From: Flavobacteriales bacterium UBA2669
GTDB lineage: Bacteria > Bacteroidota > Bacteroidia > Flavobacteriales_E > Vicingaceae
DNA length: 64,000 nucleotides
Direction: 5' to 3'
NCBI GenBank assembly: GCA_002359215.1
Contig: DEMN01000012.1
Span: forward strand, 497,645-561,644
The position numbers and the translations under genes were made by a program. Of this stretch, positions 54,657 to 62,703 are shown in pieces; positions within the stretch are counted from its first letter, which is position 1; each line of letters begins with the position of its first letter. Under the pieces are notes generated by a model. It ran no database searches and was not told the DNA's origin. It saw nothing but the letters and a program-made list of their open reading frames with translations.

Positions 54657-55698
54657 TCCTTACCGTTTCAATTCGTTGAATATGTTTTTTAAATCTATTT
54701 ACTTTAAATTTTATAGGTAAATAGAATGTAGTTTTATCTTTTAGTTGCTCAATTAATAATTTACACCTTATGTGAATTGTTTTAATGAATAAGTTTGTTT
54801 TTTTCAAGATAGTTATCTTGGTTTGAGGCTTATAGCCAAGTTTTTTACCAAATCTCTTGCAAATATAATCACTTAAAATTAGTTGTTCATGAGTAAGGTT
54901 TTTTTTCCAACTATCTAATCTACTTGTGTTTATTGGTTTTATTAAGTCATTATATTTTTTATTAAGTCGTTCTGAAGAATGGTTTGTTAAGTCTTTAACA
55001 ATTGCTTGTTCTTCATTTACCTGTAAATTGTCTGTCGAATATTGTTCTATTTTTAAAAAGGAAAATATTCGATTCAATGTATTTTCAGGATGACTTACTA
55101 ACTCTTCGTATTTTATTCTTAACACTTGGTTTTCGTGTTGTTTTTCAAACTTTAAAGCTTTACTCATAAAATAATTCCACCTTATAGCATTATAAGCCAC
55201 AGAAGGCGGTCGGATATGTACACTTTCTATTCTAGATAAAATATTTGCACGATAATCTCGGGTAATAAATATAAATTTTGCATTAGGATTTAATTCTAAT
55301 AATTTTTTGCAATAAAGAGTGTTAGAAGGATTTTTATCTATAATTATTGGTGCATTAACAGAATGATTTGTTTTGTGTTTAAAGAATTTATAGAAACATT
55401 TACAAAGTTCGTGGTAATTACCAATAAAAGGTTGTTGTAAAAAATTATCCTCTTTAGTTAAAGTATAATCATAGCCAACGAAAGGCTGTAACCTGTTAAA
55501 TAAAAGGTTAAACTCATGAATAAGCATAAGCTCTGATGGCTTAAAGTAAGTTTTGTTTTTAAATGAATTATAAAAGAAAGTAACGAAATAATTTTCCGGT
55601 ATGGTGTTTATTTCAGGGTGGGCACCTAAAATAGAAGTTAGTAATGTAGTTCCAGAACGACCAATTCCTATAATGTAATTAACTTCTATAATGTTCAT
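54637..55698 (-). CDS. Sulfotransferase family protein (second)
   Basis: A paralogue of 353 residues with IGIGRSGTTLLTSILGAHPE as the PAPS 5' loop, NAKFIFITRDYRANILSR as the 3'-phosphate site, and RIKYEELVSHPENTLNRI. Compared with its neighbour the C-terminus is strongly basic. The 20-base overlap with the downstream paralogue suggests a tandem duplication kept under coupled translation. It lies 78 bases downstream of a hydroxylase gene. The substrate is unknown. Confidence 0.88.
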   Translation of the reverse strand: MNIIEVNYIIGIGRSGTTLLTSILGAHPEINTIPENYFVTFFYNSFKNKTYFKPSELMLIHEFNLLFNRLQPFVGYDYTLTKEDNFLQQPFIGNYHELCKCFYKFFKHKTNHSVNAPIIIDKNPSNTLYCKKLLELNPNAKFIFITRDYRANILSRIESVHIRPPSVAYNAIRWNYFMSKALKFEKQHENQVLRIKYEELVSHPENTLNRIFSFLKIEQYSTDNLQVNEEQAIVKDLTNHSSERLNKKYNDLIKPINTSRLDSWKKNLTHEQLILSDYICKRFGKKLGYKPQTKITILKKTNLFIKTIHIRCKLLIEQLKDKTTFYLPIKFKVNRFKKHIQRIETVRNGNSKK

Positions 55699-55776
55699 AT
55701 CTACTTTAGGGTAAATAGCTGAATTTTAGCTGCAAGGTAATAATTATTGATGATATTGCTATTATCAATAATAAAA

Positions 55777-56523
55777 TCATTTAATTATAAAAGAATGTAT
55801 TCTAGTAAAAACATAAACAGGTATGGCAAAAGTATTCATTATCCATTTTCTTATAAAAGCTGGAATATGGTGCAATATTGTTGTTTTCTGTAATGTATAT
55901 TGAATTAATAAAGAAGCTAACATTTGGGCTGAAATCCATTTGGTTTTATGTTGGAATTCTGGTCTGATAATATCTAATATTAAAACAATTCTTTTTTCGC
56001 TAGTGTTATTCCAAGCTAAATGAAGATGAGCGTCACAAAAAGCAAATGGTACACCTTCATGCCATGATACTTCTTTATTGAGTACTTTAAAACCACAGTC
56101 AGGCAATTTTGCCGGAACTAAAAGTGGCAAATGAACTCTATACATTGCATTTGAATCTCCAGTGTGAGGTTTTAATTGAGTTTGCTTACCAAGTTGACTA
56201 AAAGATGCAGAGACTAAATAGGGTATTTGTTTGATTATGTCAGTGGTAATCGGGAATTTTTTTTGATTCTTTTTATAATTCAACAACCAAAATTTAAAAG
56301 GCAGTATTTTCCAATTAGTAGGTTGATTTGCAAATGTTTTATTGTAATAAGGAATGAATTTTTGTTCATCAGCAGTTAATAATTCTTTTTGAATTGACAG
56401 ATAGTTGTCTTTTAAAAATTTATACCAACTTGTATGTTCAATATCAAAAAAAGGAGGTTCGCTACCATTGTAAGCACCGTTTGAAGAAAAAGAAAACCAT
56501 ATTTTATTTAAGTCGGACTTCAA
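55777..56523 (-). CDS. Aspartyl/asparaginyl beta-hydroxylase-like dioxygenase (A)
   Basis: A 248-residue Fe(II)/2-oxoglutarate oxygenase of the AspH/LpxO family (PF05118 type). Metal and cosubstrate residues are seen in KPHTGDSNAMYRVHLPL (His120, Gly122, Arg129, His131) and FCDAHLHLAWN (His168), then LILDIIRP. The position held by Asp in LpxO-like HxD sites is Gly, as in human AspH. The C-terminal 45 residues are hydrophobic and basic. The start is TTG at 56523, overlapping the stop of paralogue B (TTGA); no ATG is available nearby. The substrate could be a lipid A acyl chain, a peptide or a small acid. Confidence 0.88.
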   Translation of the reverse strand: MKSDLNKIWFSFSSNGAYNGSEPPFFDIEHTSWYKFLKDNYLSIQKELLTADEQKFIPYYNKTFANQPTNWKILPFKFWLLNYKKNQKKFPITTDIIKQIPYLVSASFSQLGKQTQLKPHTGDSNAMYRVHLPLLVPAKLPDCGFKVLNKEVSWHEGVPFAFCDAHLHLAWNNTSEKRIVLILDIIRPEFQHKTKWISAQMLASLLIQYTLQKTTILHHIPAFIRKWIMNTFAIPVYVFTRIHSFIIK

Positions 56524-57281
56524 TTATGTTTTTTTATTACGCCATATTTTTTTTGATATGGATAGAGTAAAAATAGTAAAATAAATATGGATGAATTAGT
56601 TATTTTATGTATCCACTTAGGCATTTTTTTTATGAAGGAATATTGTTCAAATAATAATTGTAAAATCAGAAAAGAACGTATTTTTAAGCAAATAGTTTTT
56701 TTTTTATGTTTATACTCACTTCTAATTACATCAAAAACAACAATTACTCTTTTTTTATCAGATAAATTCCACGCCTCATGTTTATTGGCATCATTAAAAA
56801 TTAATAGTTTGTTGTTGTTCCATTCAGCATCTTGGTTATTTACTTTAAAACCACATCTTGGCAAACCTTCCGGAATATCTATTCCTAAGTGACATCTGTA
56901 AAAAGTATTTGAATCCCCATGATGAGCTTTAATTTTTTCTCCAGCTTCTAAAATATTAATTGATATAGATACAATTTCAGGAAATTGAACTAAAAGATTA
57001 TTAAAAACAGAGGTTAAAGTGAGTGCCTTATTAATTTTTATACCCCAAGTTATAAAGCTAAATGTTTTCCAGCCAGATTTTTCTGTTAGTCCTTTAATAA
57101 AATACCCCTTAGGAGTAAAATCTTCCGAGTTGATTATTCGAGTTATTTCTGTAGCTATCTCATTTGAGTTAGCTTCTATAGCTTTTGCCCATTCAAAACT
57201 TTCAGAAGAATAAAAATTAGGTGTATCTGAATAGTGTTCAGACGAAAAATAAGCAAACCATTCTTCTTTTAATTGTTTCAA
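56520..57281 (-). CDS. Aspartyl/asparaginyl beta-hydroxylase-like dioxygenase (B)
   Basis: Paralogue of A with 253 residues from a TTG start at 57281. I prefer this start to a TTG at 57320 because the N-terminus (MKQLKEEWFAYFSS) then aligns with that of A (MKSDLNKIWFSFSS). All active-site residues also fall at identical numbers: His120, Gly122, Arg129, His131, His168. The upstream TTG is also part of a TAAATTTG promoter-like box. Motifs are KAHHGDSNTFYRCHLGI and FNDANKHEAWNLSDKKRV. The C-terminus is a hydrophobic, basic tail that may bind the membrane. It heads the seven-gene decoration operon. Confidence 0.87.
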   Translation of the reverse strand: MKQLKEEWFAYFSSEHYSDTPNFYSSESFEWAKAIEANSNEIATEITRIINSEDFTPKGYFIKGLTEKSGWKTFSFITWGIKINKALTLTSVFNNLLVQFPEIVSISINILEAGEKIKAHHGDSNTFYRCHLGIDIPEGLPRCGFKVNNQDAEWNNNKLLIFNDANKHEAWNLSDKKRVIVVFDVIRSEYKHKKKTICLKIRSFLILQLLFEQYSFIKKMPKWIHKITNSSIFILLFLLYPYQKKYGVIKKHN

Positions 57282-57317
57282 AATAATTACCTTTATTCTT
57301 GAATTTGGTATAAGAAT

Positions 57318-57325
57318 CAAATTTA
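57318..57325 (-). promoter_or_regulatory. Candidate -7 promoter box of the hydroxylase-sulfotransferase operon
   Basis: The minus strand reads TAAATTTG, an exact match to TAnnTTTG, 36 bases ahead of the TTG start at 57281. A +1 about seven bases downstream would lie inside the longer reading frame, which supports the shorter start. Confidence 0.4.
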
Positions 57326-57388
57326 TAATAATTAATTAAGATTATAGCATAATTGGTGGTAAATCAATTATTAAATAGGTGATTAACT

Positions 57389-58048
57389 ATGGAGAGTCAG
57401 ACATCAAATTTTCATCGTAATTTTTTTGAGTGGACAGAGTTATTAGAGTTAAATTGGGAAATTATAAAAAATGAATTGATGCATGTTTATTACAATCACG
57501 ATCAACTAATTTATAAAAGCAATTGGTTTTTAGCTCACCCTCATTATGTAGATTCGAAAACAAATAAAGCTTGGAAGACATATGAATTTGTTTTTTTTGG
57601 AATTAAACAATTAGGACATTGTCAGAATTGTCCAAAAACAGCTGAGTTGCTAGAAAAGATACCAAATTTAGTTACTGCACAGTTTTCTATATTAGAACCA
57701 CATACTAAAATATCACCTCATAAGGGGTTTACTAAAATGGTATTACGCAATCATTTGGCATTAGAAGTACCTTCTTCAACACTTTGTAAAATTAAAGTTG
57801 AAGGTGAAGAAACTTCATGGAAAGAGGGAGAAGTTATTACCTTTGATGATAGTAAAATGCATGAAGCTTGGAATTTATCTGATAAACCAAGAATGGTGTT
57901 AATGATAGATGTGGCAAATCCATCTATGCCTTATTCTTCAAAAGAAATTTGCAATTATAAAATTGAAAATATAGACGATCCGTTTTTATTGAGCATGGCG
58001 AATAAATCAATATGGAAAAAATGGTTGAATCAAGGCTATTTTGATTAG
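57389..58048 (+). CDS. Aspartyl/asparaginyl beta-hydroxylase-like dioxygenase (C)
   Basis: Third, more divergent paralogue (219 residues) on the opposite strand, starting at an ATG. The metal site is ISPHKGFTKMVLRNHLAL (His111, Gly113, Arg120, His122) and FDDSKMHEAWNLSDKPRM (His158), then LMIDVANP. It lacks the hydrophobic tail of A and B, and has a Cys pair (CQNC) near residue 78. Its stop codon abuts the stop of the convergent GNAT gene with no bases between. It probably hydroxylates a related substrate in the same pathway. Confidence 0.87.
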   Translation: MESQTSNFHRNFFEWTELLELNWEIIKNELMHVYYNHDQLIYKSNWFLAHPHYVDSKTNKAWKTYEFVFFGIKQLGHCQNCPKTAELLEKIPNLVTAQFSILEPHTKISPHKGFTKMVLRNHLALEVPSSTLCKIKVEGEETSWKEGEVITFDDSKMHEAWNLSDKPRMVLMIDVANPSMPYSSKEICNYKIENIDDPFLLSMANKSIWKKWLNQGYFD

Positions 58049-58663
58049 TTAAAGTAAAGCATTTATTTTTTCTAAATTAATTTCACTTTTTTCTCCAATA
58101 ATAGTATAAGAGCCATCTGTTTCGGTATAGTTTTTTGCTGCTAATCTAAGTTTTTGGGCATTTTTGTTATAACTCTCTCTTGTTAGAACATACCATTGGT
58201 TTTTTGCTTTTTCTTGACCTGGAATTAATACATAGCCTAACATGTTGTTATATTTAATAGCTTTAGAGTTTTCTGGCAATATTCTTATGAATGATTTATC
58301 ACCAATTTTTAATTCATTAAAAATAAAATCTAATAAAATTAGTGAAGCAAAAATGGGGTAGGGAGTGTTTAAGAAATCATCATCCCAAATAAAAATTCCT
58401 CCTTCTCCATATTCTTCATTTATATTAACATCTTTACAATTAATTACGCCAATTGGAGTGTCGTTAATAATAATTAAAAAATAATAATTAAAAGTATTGT
58501 TAACTTTTTTAAACCACTCAATTTGCTCTTTTTCAGAAATCTTTTTTTTATACCCCATATATTTTCTAATATTTGGGTGATTACGCCATTTACGAATTAA
58601 CTCAATGTCGTTTTTATTAATTCTTTTGAGAGAGATGCCATATTGATTTAATATAAAGGTCAT
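58049..58663 (-). CDS. GNAT family N-acyltransferase
   Basis: The 204-residue protein is of the RimJ/RimL-like GNAT type. KRINKNDIELIRKWRNHPNI at the N-terminus and the IFIWDDDFLNTPYPIFASL region match sugar-amine acyltransferases of LPS clusters. AIKYNNMLGYVLI near residue 135 is the usual C-terminal GNAT motif. It overlaps the GT2 gene by 4 bases and ends the six-gene KAS III operon. I infer that it transfers the acyl chain made by this operon to an amino sugar. Confidence 0.82.
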   Translation of the reverse strand: MTFILNQYGISLKRINKNDIELIRKWRNHPNIRKYMGYKKKISEKEQIEWFKKVNNTFNYYFLIIINDTPIGVINCKDVNINEEYGEGGIFIWDDDFLNTPYPIFASLILLDFIFNELKIGDKSFIRILPENSKAIKYNNMLGYVLIPGQEKAKNQWYVLTRESYNKNAQKLRLAAKNYTETDGSYTIIGEKSEINLEKINALL

Positions 58664-59604
58664 ATTTCTTCATCAATTGAATATAATGGTCGATTATTCA
58701 TTAGTTGAAACATTTTACTTAAATATTCACCTAATACACCAAGTATAAAAATAATAAGACCTGATGAAAATAAAATGCTAACAATTATTGATGTGTACCC
58801 AGGAACAGCTACACCATGTATTATTTTTCTAGAAAGATAGAAAAAACCTATTCCAAAATTGATAAATGAAAACAAGAATCCAAAATATTTAATCATTTTT
58901 AAAGGAAACAGTGAGGAGTACAAAACAACATCGCCAGTTAATCTAACAAGGCTAAATAATGAATAATTAGATTTAGATCTTTTGCTTTTATTGTGTTTTA
59001 CATCAACATAAGCTATAGCATTGGTGTACCACAAGAAAACTTCATCAATAAAAATAAGGTGAGTTGCTTCTGTAGCTATTTTCTTAGCTAATTGTGTATT
59101 AATTAACCTAAAGCTTGAACCTTTTACACTATTACTACCTTCAATTATTTTTGCAATTGTTTGATAAATTAATTTGAATAATTTTCGAGTTAATGAACGC
59201 TCAATATTAGAATAGTTACCATATACAATTTGGGCTTTGCTTTTAATTTGCTCTTCAATTAATAATTGAATTTGTTGCGGGTTAACTTCTAAATCATCAT
59301 CTATCGTAATAATATAATTTCCAGAAGCTTTAATAAACCCAACGCATGTAGCTATGTGTTGCCCATGATTTTTAGTTAACTTAATGCCCTTAATTATAGT
59401 TGGATAGTTTCTTTTTAATTTTGAGATGATTTCCCACGAGTTATCTTTGCTAAAGTCGTCTATAAAAATTATTTCATAAGCATAGTTAGTGGATTTAAAA
59501 TAATTCATTAAACCTTCAGAAAGTTCCATTAAACTTTTTGAAGCGTTATAAACCGGTACTACTACCGAATAATCTATTTTATGCTCCTGCTGTAAGTCCA
59601 CCAT
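58660..59604 (-). CDS. Family 2 glycosyltransferase with two C-terminal membrane helices
   Basis: The 314-residue protein is of the DPM1/GtrB/ArnC type. The GT-A domain (about 10-220) has YSVVVPVYNASKSL, IIFIDDFSKDNSWE and the DxD-like ITIDDDLEVNP. Two transmembrane helices follow at about 232-255 and 268-290. Enzymes of this type load a sugar onto undecaprenyl phosphate for use on the outer side of the membrane. It overlaps the SDR gene by 26 bases and could supply the GT-C enzyme encoded at 49242-51221 (inference). Confidence 0.9.
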   Translation of the reverse strand: MVDLQQEHKIDYSVVVPVYNASKSLMELSEGLMNYFKSTNYAYEIIFIDDFSKDNSWEIISKLKRNYPTIIKGIKLTKNHGQHIATCVGFIKASGNYIITIDDDLEVNPQQIQLLIEEQIKSKAQIVYGNYSNIERSLTRKLFKLIYQTIAKIIEGSNSVKGSSFRLINTQLAKKIATEATHLIFIDEVFLWYTNAIAYVDVKHNKSKRSKSNYSLFSLVRLTGDVVLYSSLFPLKMIKYFGFLFSFINFGIGFFYLSRKIIHGVAVPGYTSIIVSILFSSGLIIFILGVLGEYLSKMFQLMNNRPLYSIDEEI

Positions 59605-60325
59605 CTAATATAATTTCTGTGCCTGTAATCCATTTTGAGGCATCTGATAACAAAAATAAAAAAGTATTAGCTACATCAATAGGTTTTCCAAGACCTAAAG
59701 GATATTTTTTTATATGATAATTATAAATTTCATCATCTAAATTTTCTCGAGTTTCTTCTAAAATTTTTGTTTCAACTAACCCTGCTTTAATACAGTTTGA
59801 CCTTATTTTTTTTGATGAAAGTTCTAAAGCTAATGTTTTGCTATACGCCTCTAATGCTGCTTTTGAGGAAGTATAAACCGCTCCTCCTTTGTAAGGAAAA
59901 CTACTGGAAATGGAAGATATAAATACTAATGAAGCATTAGTATTTATTTTTTTGTTTCTAAGTAAACCAGTTATTAATAAAACAGCTCCATCAAAATTTG
60001 GAGTTCTAACTGAGTTTAAATGGTTCTCATCAATAAACTGAACAGGAAAAAGTTTAACAAGTCCCGGAGTGTAAACAAAACCGTCAATATTTTCAATTGT
60101 TTTACAAAGGTTGTTTATTTGATTGTTATTAGTTACATCTAATTCAATAAAGGAAACTTCATTTTGTATATTTTCAGGTAGTTGAGTTTTTAATGTATTA
60201 CAATTTCTTGAAGTGAGAATTAGTTGAGCTCCATTTTTATGGCATTCTTTTGTTAACTCCATTCCTATACCGGATGAAGCTCCAATTATTAATATGCGTT
60301 TATTTTCTATGGAAAAGTTAGTCAT
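59579..60325 (-). CDS. Short-chain dehydrogenase/reductase, FabG-like
   Basis: The 248-residue NAD(P)-dependent oxidoreductase has the cofactor motif LIIGASSGIGMEL and the catalytic Ser-Tyr-Lys as SSISSSFPYKGGAVYTSSKAA (Tyr and Lys in YTSSK). The usual NNAG motif reads YTPGLV. It ends TGTEIILDGGLTAGA, typical of FabG-type SDRs. It lies between KAS III and GT2 genes with an 8-base overlap, so reduction of a 3-ketoacyl-ACP made by the KAS III enzymes is the likely reaction. Confidence 0.88.
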   Translation of the reverse strand: MTNFSIENKRILIIGASSGIGMELTKECHKNGAQLILTSRNCNTLKTQLPENIQNEVSFIELDVTNNNQINNLCKTIENIDGFVYTPGLVKLFPVQFIDENHLNSVRTPNFDGAVLLITGLLRNKKINTNASLVFISSISSSFPYKGGAVYTSSKAALEAYSKTLALELSSKKIRSNCIKAGLVETKILEETRENLDDEIYNYHIKKYPLGLGKPIDVANTFLFLLSDASKWITGTEIILDGGLTAGA

Positions 60326-61376
60326 GCGAATAATCGTTAATTAATAAATGAGGTATAGCATCATTTTCTAAAAGAGCATTTCCCCAAGATAAGCCAACCC
60401 CAAAACCAGAAAGTAATAATTTTACAGTGTTTGTCTTTAAACTCTCCACTAATGCCATGGTAAGGGGTATTGATGCTGAACTGGTATTGCCATATTCTGC
60501 CAATGAGTAAGGAACTTTTTCGGGTTCTAGTTTTAATTTTTTTCTGATGGTTTCGTTCATTATTAGATTTGCTTGATGCATTACAAAGTAATCAATAGAA
60601 TCAATATCAGTTGCTTTAATAGTTAAAAAGTTTTTTATGCTTTTGGGAACAGTTGTAACAGAAAAATTAAAAATATCAATGCCATTAAGTGCTAAGTTAA
60701 ATCCATTTCGTTGAATTCCTCCTTCAAATTGTTTTAATATAAAAGAATCTTCACTTGGTAAGTTTCTAGTACCGCCATCAGTAATTTTAATTGCATCCTC
60801 ACCAGAACCATCAGAATTTAAATCAAAAGACCATTTATTTTTTTTGTTGGTTTTTTCTATAAAAGTTGCAGAACCTGCATCACCAAAAAGAGGGTAAGCA
60901 CTTTTGTCGTTATAGTTACATGAAATAGTTGATACATCTCCCGCCAATAAAATGGCTTTTTTGAGGTTTCCGCTTTTTAGCATAGATGCAATAATAGATA
61001 ATCCATAAACATATCCGGAGCACCCCAGTCCGATATCAAAAGCAATACAACTAGTCGATAAACCTAATTTATGTTGAGATATTACAGCAGTAGAGGGTAA
61101 GTAATAATCTCTCGATTGAGTGACAAAAACTAATAAATCAATTTCAGTTCTTATCCAATCTATTTTATCAAAGAGATGGTTAGCAGCCTCTATGGCTAAA
61201 TCTGATGTTGTAGTACTTTTATTCGCTACACGTCTCTGTTTTATGCCTGTTGTTTTTATAAGCATCTCTCTTTCAGAAAGGGTGAGTAGCTCATAATTTT
61301 TGTTATATACAACTTGTTTAGGAACAACTGTGCTAACACCTTTAATTTGTATGCCTTCAACATCAATAAATCCCAT
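60318..61376 (-). CDS. 3-oxoacyl-ACP synthase III-like enzyme (KAS III, first)
   Basis: Thiolase-fold condensing enzyme of 352 residues. The catalytic Cys119 is in FDIGLGCSGYVYGL, the His in VMHQANLIMNETI, and the Asn in YGNTSSASIPLTM, so the Cys-His-Asn triad is complete. It differs from housekeeping FabH by its context beside an acyl carrier protein, another KAS III and an SDR. It probably condenses an acyl-CoA or acyl-ACP starter with malonyl-ACP on the dedicated carrier. Confidence 0.92.
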   Translation of the reverse strand: MGFIDVEGIQIKGVSTVVPKQVVYNKNYELLTLSEREMLIKTTGIKQRRVANKSTTTSDLAIEAANHLFDKIDWIRTEIDLLVFVTQSRDYYLPSTAVISQHKLGLSTSCIAFDIGLGCSGYVYGLSIIASMLKSGNLKKAILLAGDVSTISCNYNDKSAYPLFGDAGSATFIEKTNKKNKWSFDLNSDGSGEDAIKITDGGTRNLPSEDSFILKQFEGGIQRNGFNLALNGIDIFNFSVTTVPKSIKNFLTIKATDIDSIDYFVMHQANLIMNETIRKKLKLEPEKVPYSLAEYGNTSSASIPLTMALVESLKTNTVKLLLSGFGVGLSWGNALLENDAIPHLLINDYSHD

Positions 61377-61381
61377 TTAAA

Positions 61382-61612
61382 TCAACTTTTTTTAACTATT
61401 AAGTCATATAAATCTTGAATGGTTTGAATCTCTTTTAAATCTTTACCTGAAACTTGAACATTATATTCAATATCAACTAAAGCAATAATAACCAATGCAT
61501 GCATAGAACTCCACCAATCTATGTTACGAATGTTGGTTGATGGTGTTAAAGTTCCTTTTTCAACTTCTTCTATTTCCTCCTCTAATTTTTCAATTAATTC
61601 TTGTATATTCAT
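61382..61612 (-). CDS. Acyl carrier protein with unusual SSM phosphopantetheine motif
   Basis: A 76-residue ACP with a helical, acidic N-terminus. The phosphopantetheine-attachment segment reads NIDWWSSMHALVII. Ser36 is in the right position, but the normal Asp-Ser-Leu is Ser-Ser-Met. The rest (DIEYNVQVSGKDL then TIQDLYDLIV) fits four-helix ACPs. It sits between the two KAS III genes, 5 and 12 bases from its neighbours, so it is the dedicated carrier of this pathway. Confidence 0.88.
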   Translation of the reverse strand: MNIQELIEKLEEEIEEVEKGTLTPSTNIRNIDWWSSMHALVIIALVDIEYNVQVSGKDLKEIQTIQDLYDLIVKKS

Positions 61613-61624
61613 AATGTCAATAAT

Positions 61625-62626
61625 TTAAAAGTATAAAATGGTGCCACTCCAAGAGAATCCTATTCCAAAACCAGCAATAAGCACTTTATCTCCTTTTTTA
61701 ATTCTTCCTTCTCTTTGAGCTTCTTTAAGGCATAAAGGTATAGAAACAGAAACAGTATTTCCATTATTTTCTAAATAATATGCCATTTTATCTGTTGGTA
61801 TTTGTAACTTTCTCTGTATAGACTTTAAAATTATTTTACTGGCTTGGTGAAAAACAAATAGATTAATATCCTTCATCTTTAATTTATTCTTTTCTAAAAT
61901 TTCATTTACAAGTATAGGCACTTCTTTTATTGAGAAAGAAAAAACTTCTAAGCCATTCATTTTCATTTGACCTCTGGGCATTCCTCCAACATCATTATTT
62001 AACTCAAGCCATTCTTTGTCTATTGGATTTCTTAAGCAACTTTTATCTACAAATAGGTGTTTTGCGCCACTACCATCAACACCATAAACAAAATTACCTA
62101 TATGATTTTCATTAGATTTTTCAACTAAAACAGCAGCACCAGCATCACTAAAGAGTGACCTTAATGCAAAATCTTGCGGGTGAGAAACCAGTCCAGGGGT
62201 ATCTCCAAATAATAATAATACATTTGATGATTGTCCACTTTCTACAATTGCTTTTGCCATTCCTAAAGCATTGGTAAATCCTGCACAACCAGATGGCAAA
62301 TCTAAAGCGCCAATGTTTTTATTAAGATTTAGTCTCTCTTGAAGCAAACAAGCAGTCATAGGAGCAATATAGTCTAACCCTTCAGTGCAAAATAATATAA
62401 ATTCTATTTGTTCTTTAGGAAATTTTGTATCATTAAAAAATAGGTTGGCTGCTTGGAAGGCTAAATCTGAACCAATTATGTCTTCAGAAGTATGAAATCG
62501 TTTTTTTATTCCTACTTTTTTGTAAATATCTTCAGCTGAGAATTCTTCAAAAGTGGTTGCTAAATCTTCATTTGAAACTTCTTTTGAAGCTAATTGATAA
62601 GTAATGTATCTTATTTCGCATCCCAT
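61625..62626 (-). CDS. 3-oxoacyl-ACP synthase III-like enzyme (KAS III, second)
   Basis: The 333-residue paralogue has Cys114 in LDLPSGCAGFTNAL, the His in VFHQASKIILKSI and the Asn in NGNTVSVSIPLCL, again a complete triad. The sequence is clearly different from its neighbour, so the pair is not a recent duplication and may act at different chain lengths or with different starters. It is the first gene of the operon that runs to the GNAT gene at 58049. Confidence 0.9.
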   Translation of the reverse strand: MGCEIRYITYQLASKEVSNEDLATTFEEFSAEDIYKKVGIKKRFHTSEDIIGSDLAFQAANLFFNDTKFPKEQIEFILFCTEGLDYIAPMTACLLQERLNLNKNIGALDLPSGCAGFTNALGMAKAIVESGQSSNVLLLFGDTPGLVSHPQDFALRSLFSDAGAAVLVEKSNENHIGNFVYGVDGSGAKHLFVDKSCLRNPIDKEWLELNNDVGGMPRGQMKMNGLEVFSFSIKEVPILVNEILEKNKLKMKDINLFVFHQASKIILKSIQRKLQIPTDKMAYYLENNGNTVSVSIPLCLKEAQREGRIKKGDKVLIAGFGIGFSWSGTILYF

Positions 62627-62703
62627 AAAATATTCTTAAAAAAAGAGATTCTACTCAAAAGTAATAAATTTAGATTAATGATATTCTACGAAATAAATTA
62701 AAT

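Noticed and set aside
61625..62626. Second KAS III as a decayed duplicate of the first.
   Set aside because: The catalytic triad is intact and the two sequences differ throughout, so it looks like a functional, older paralogue.
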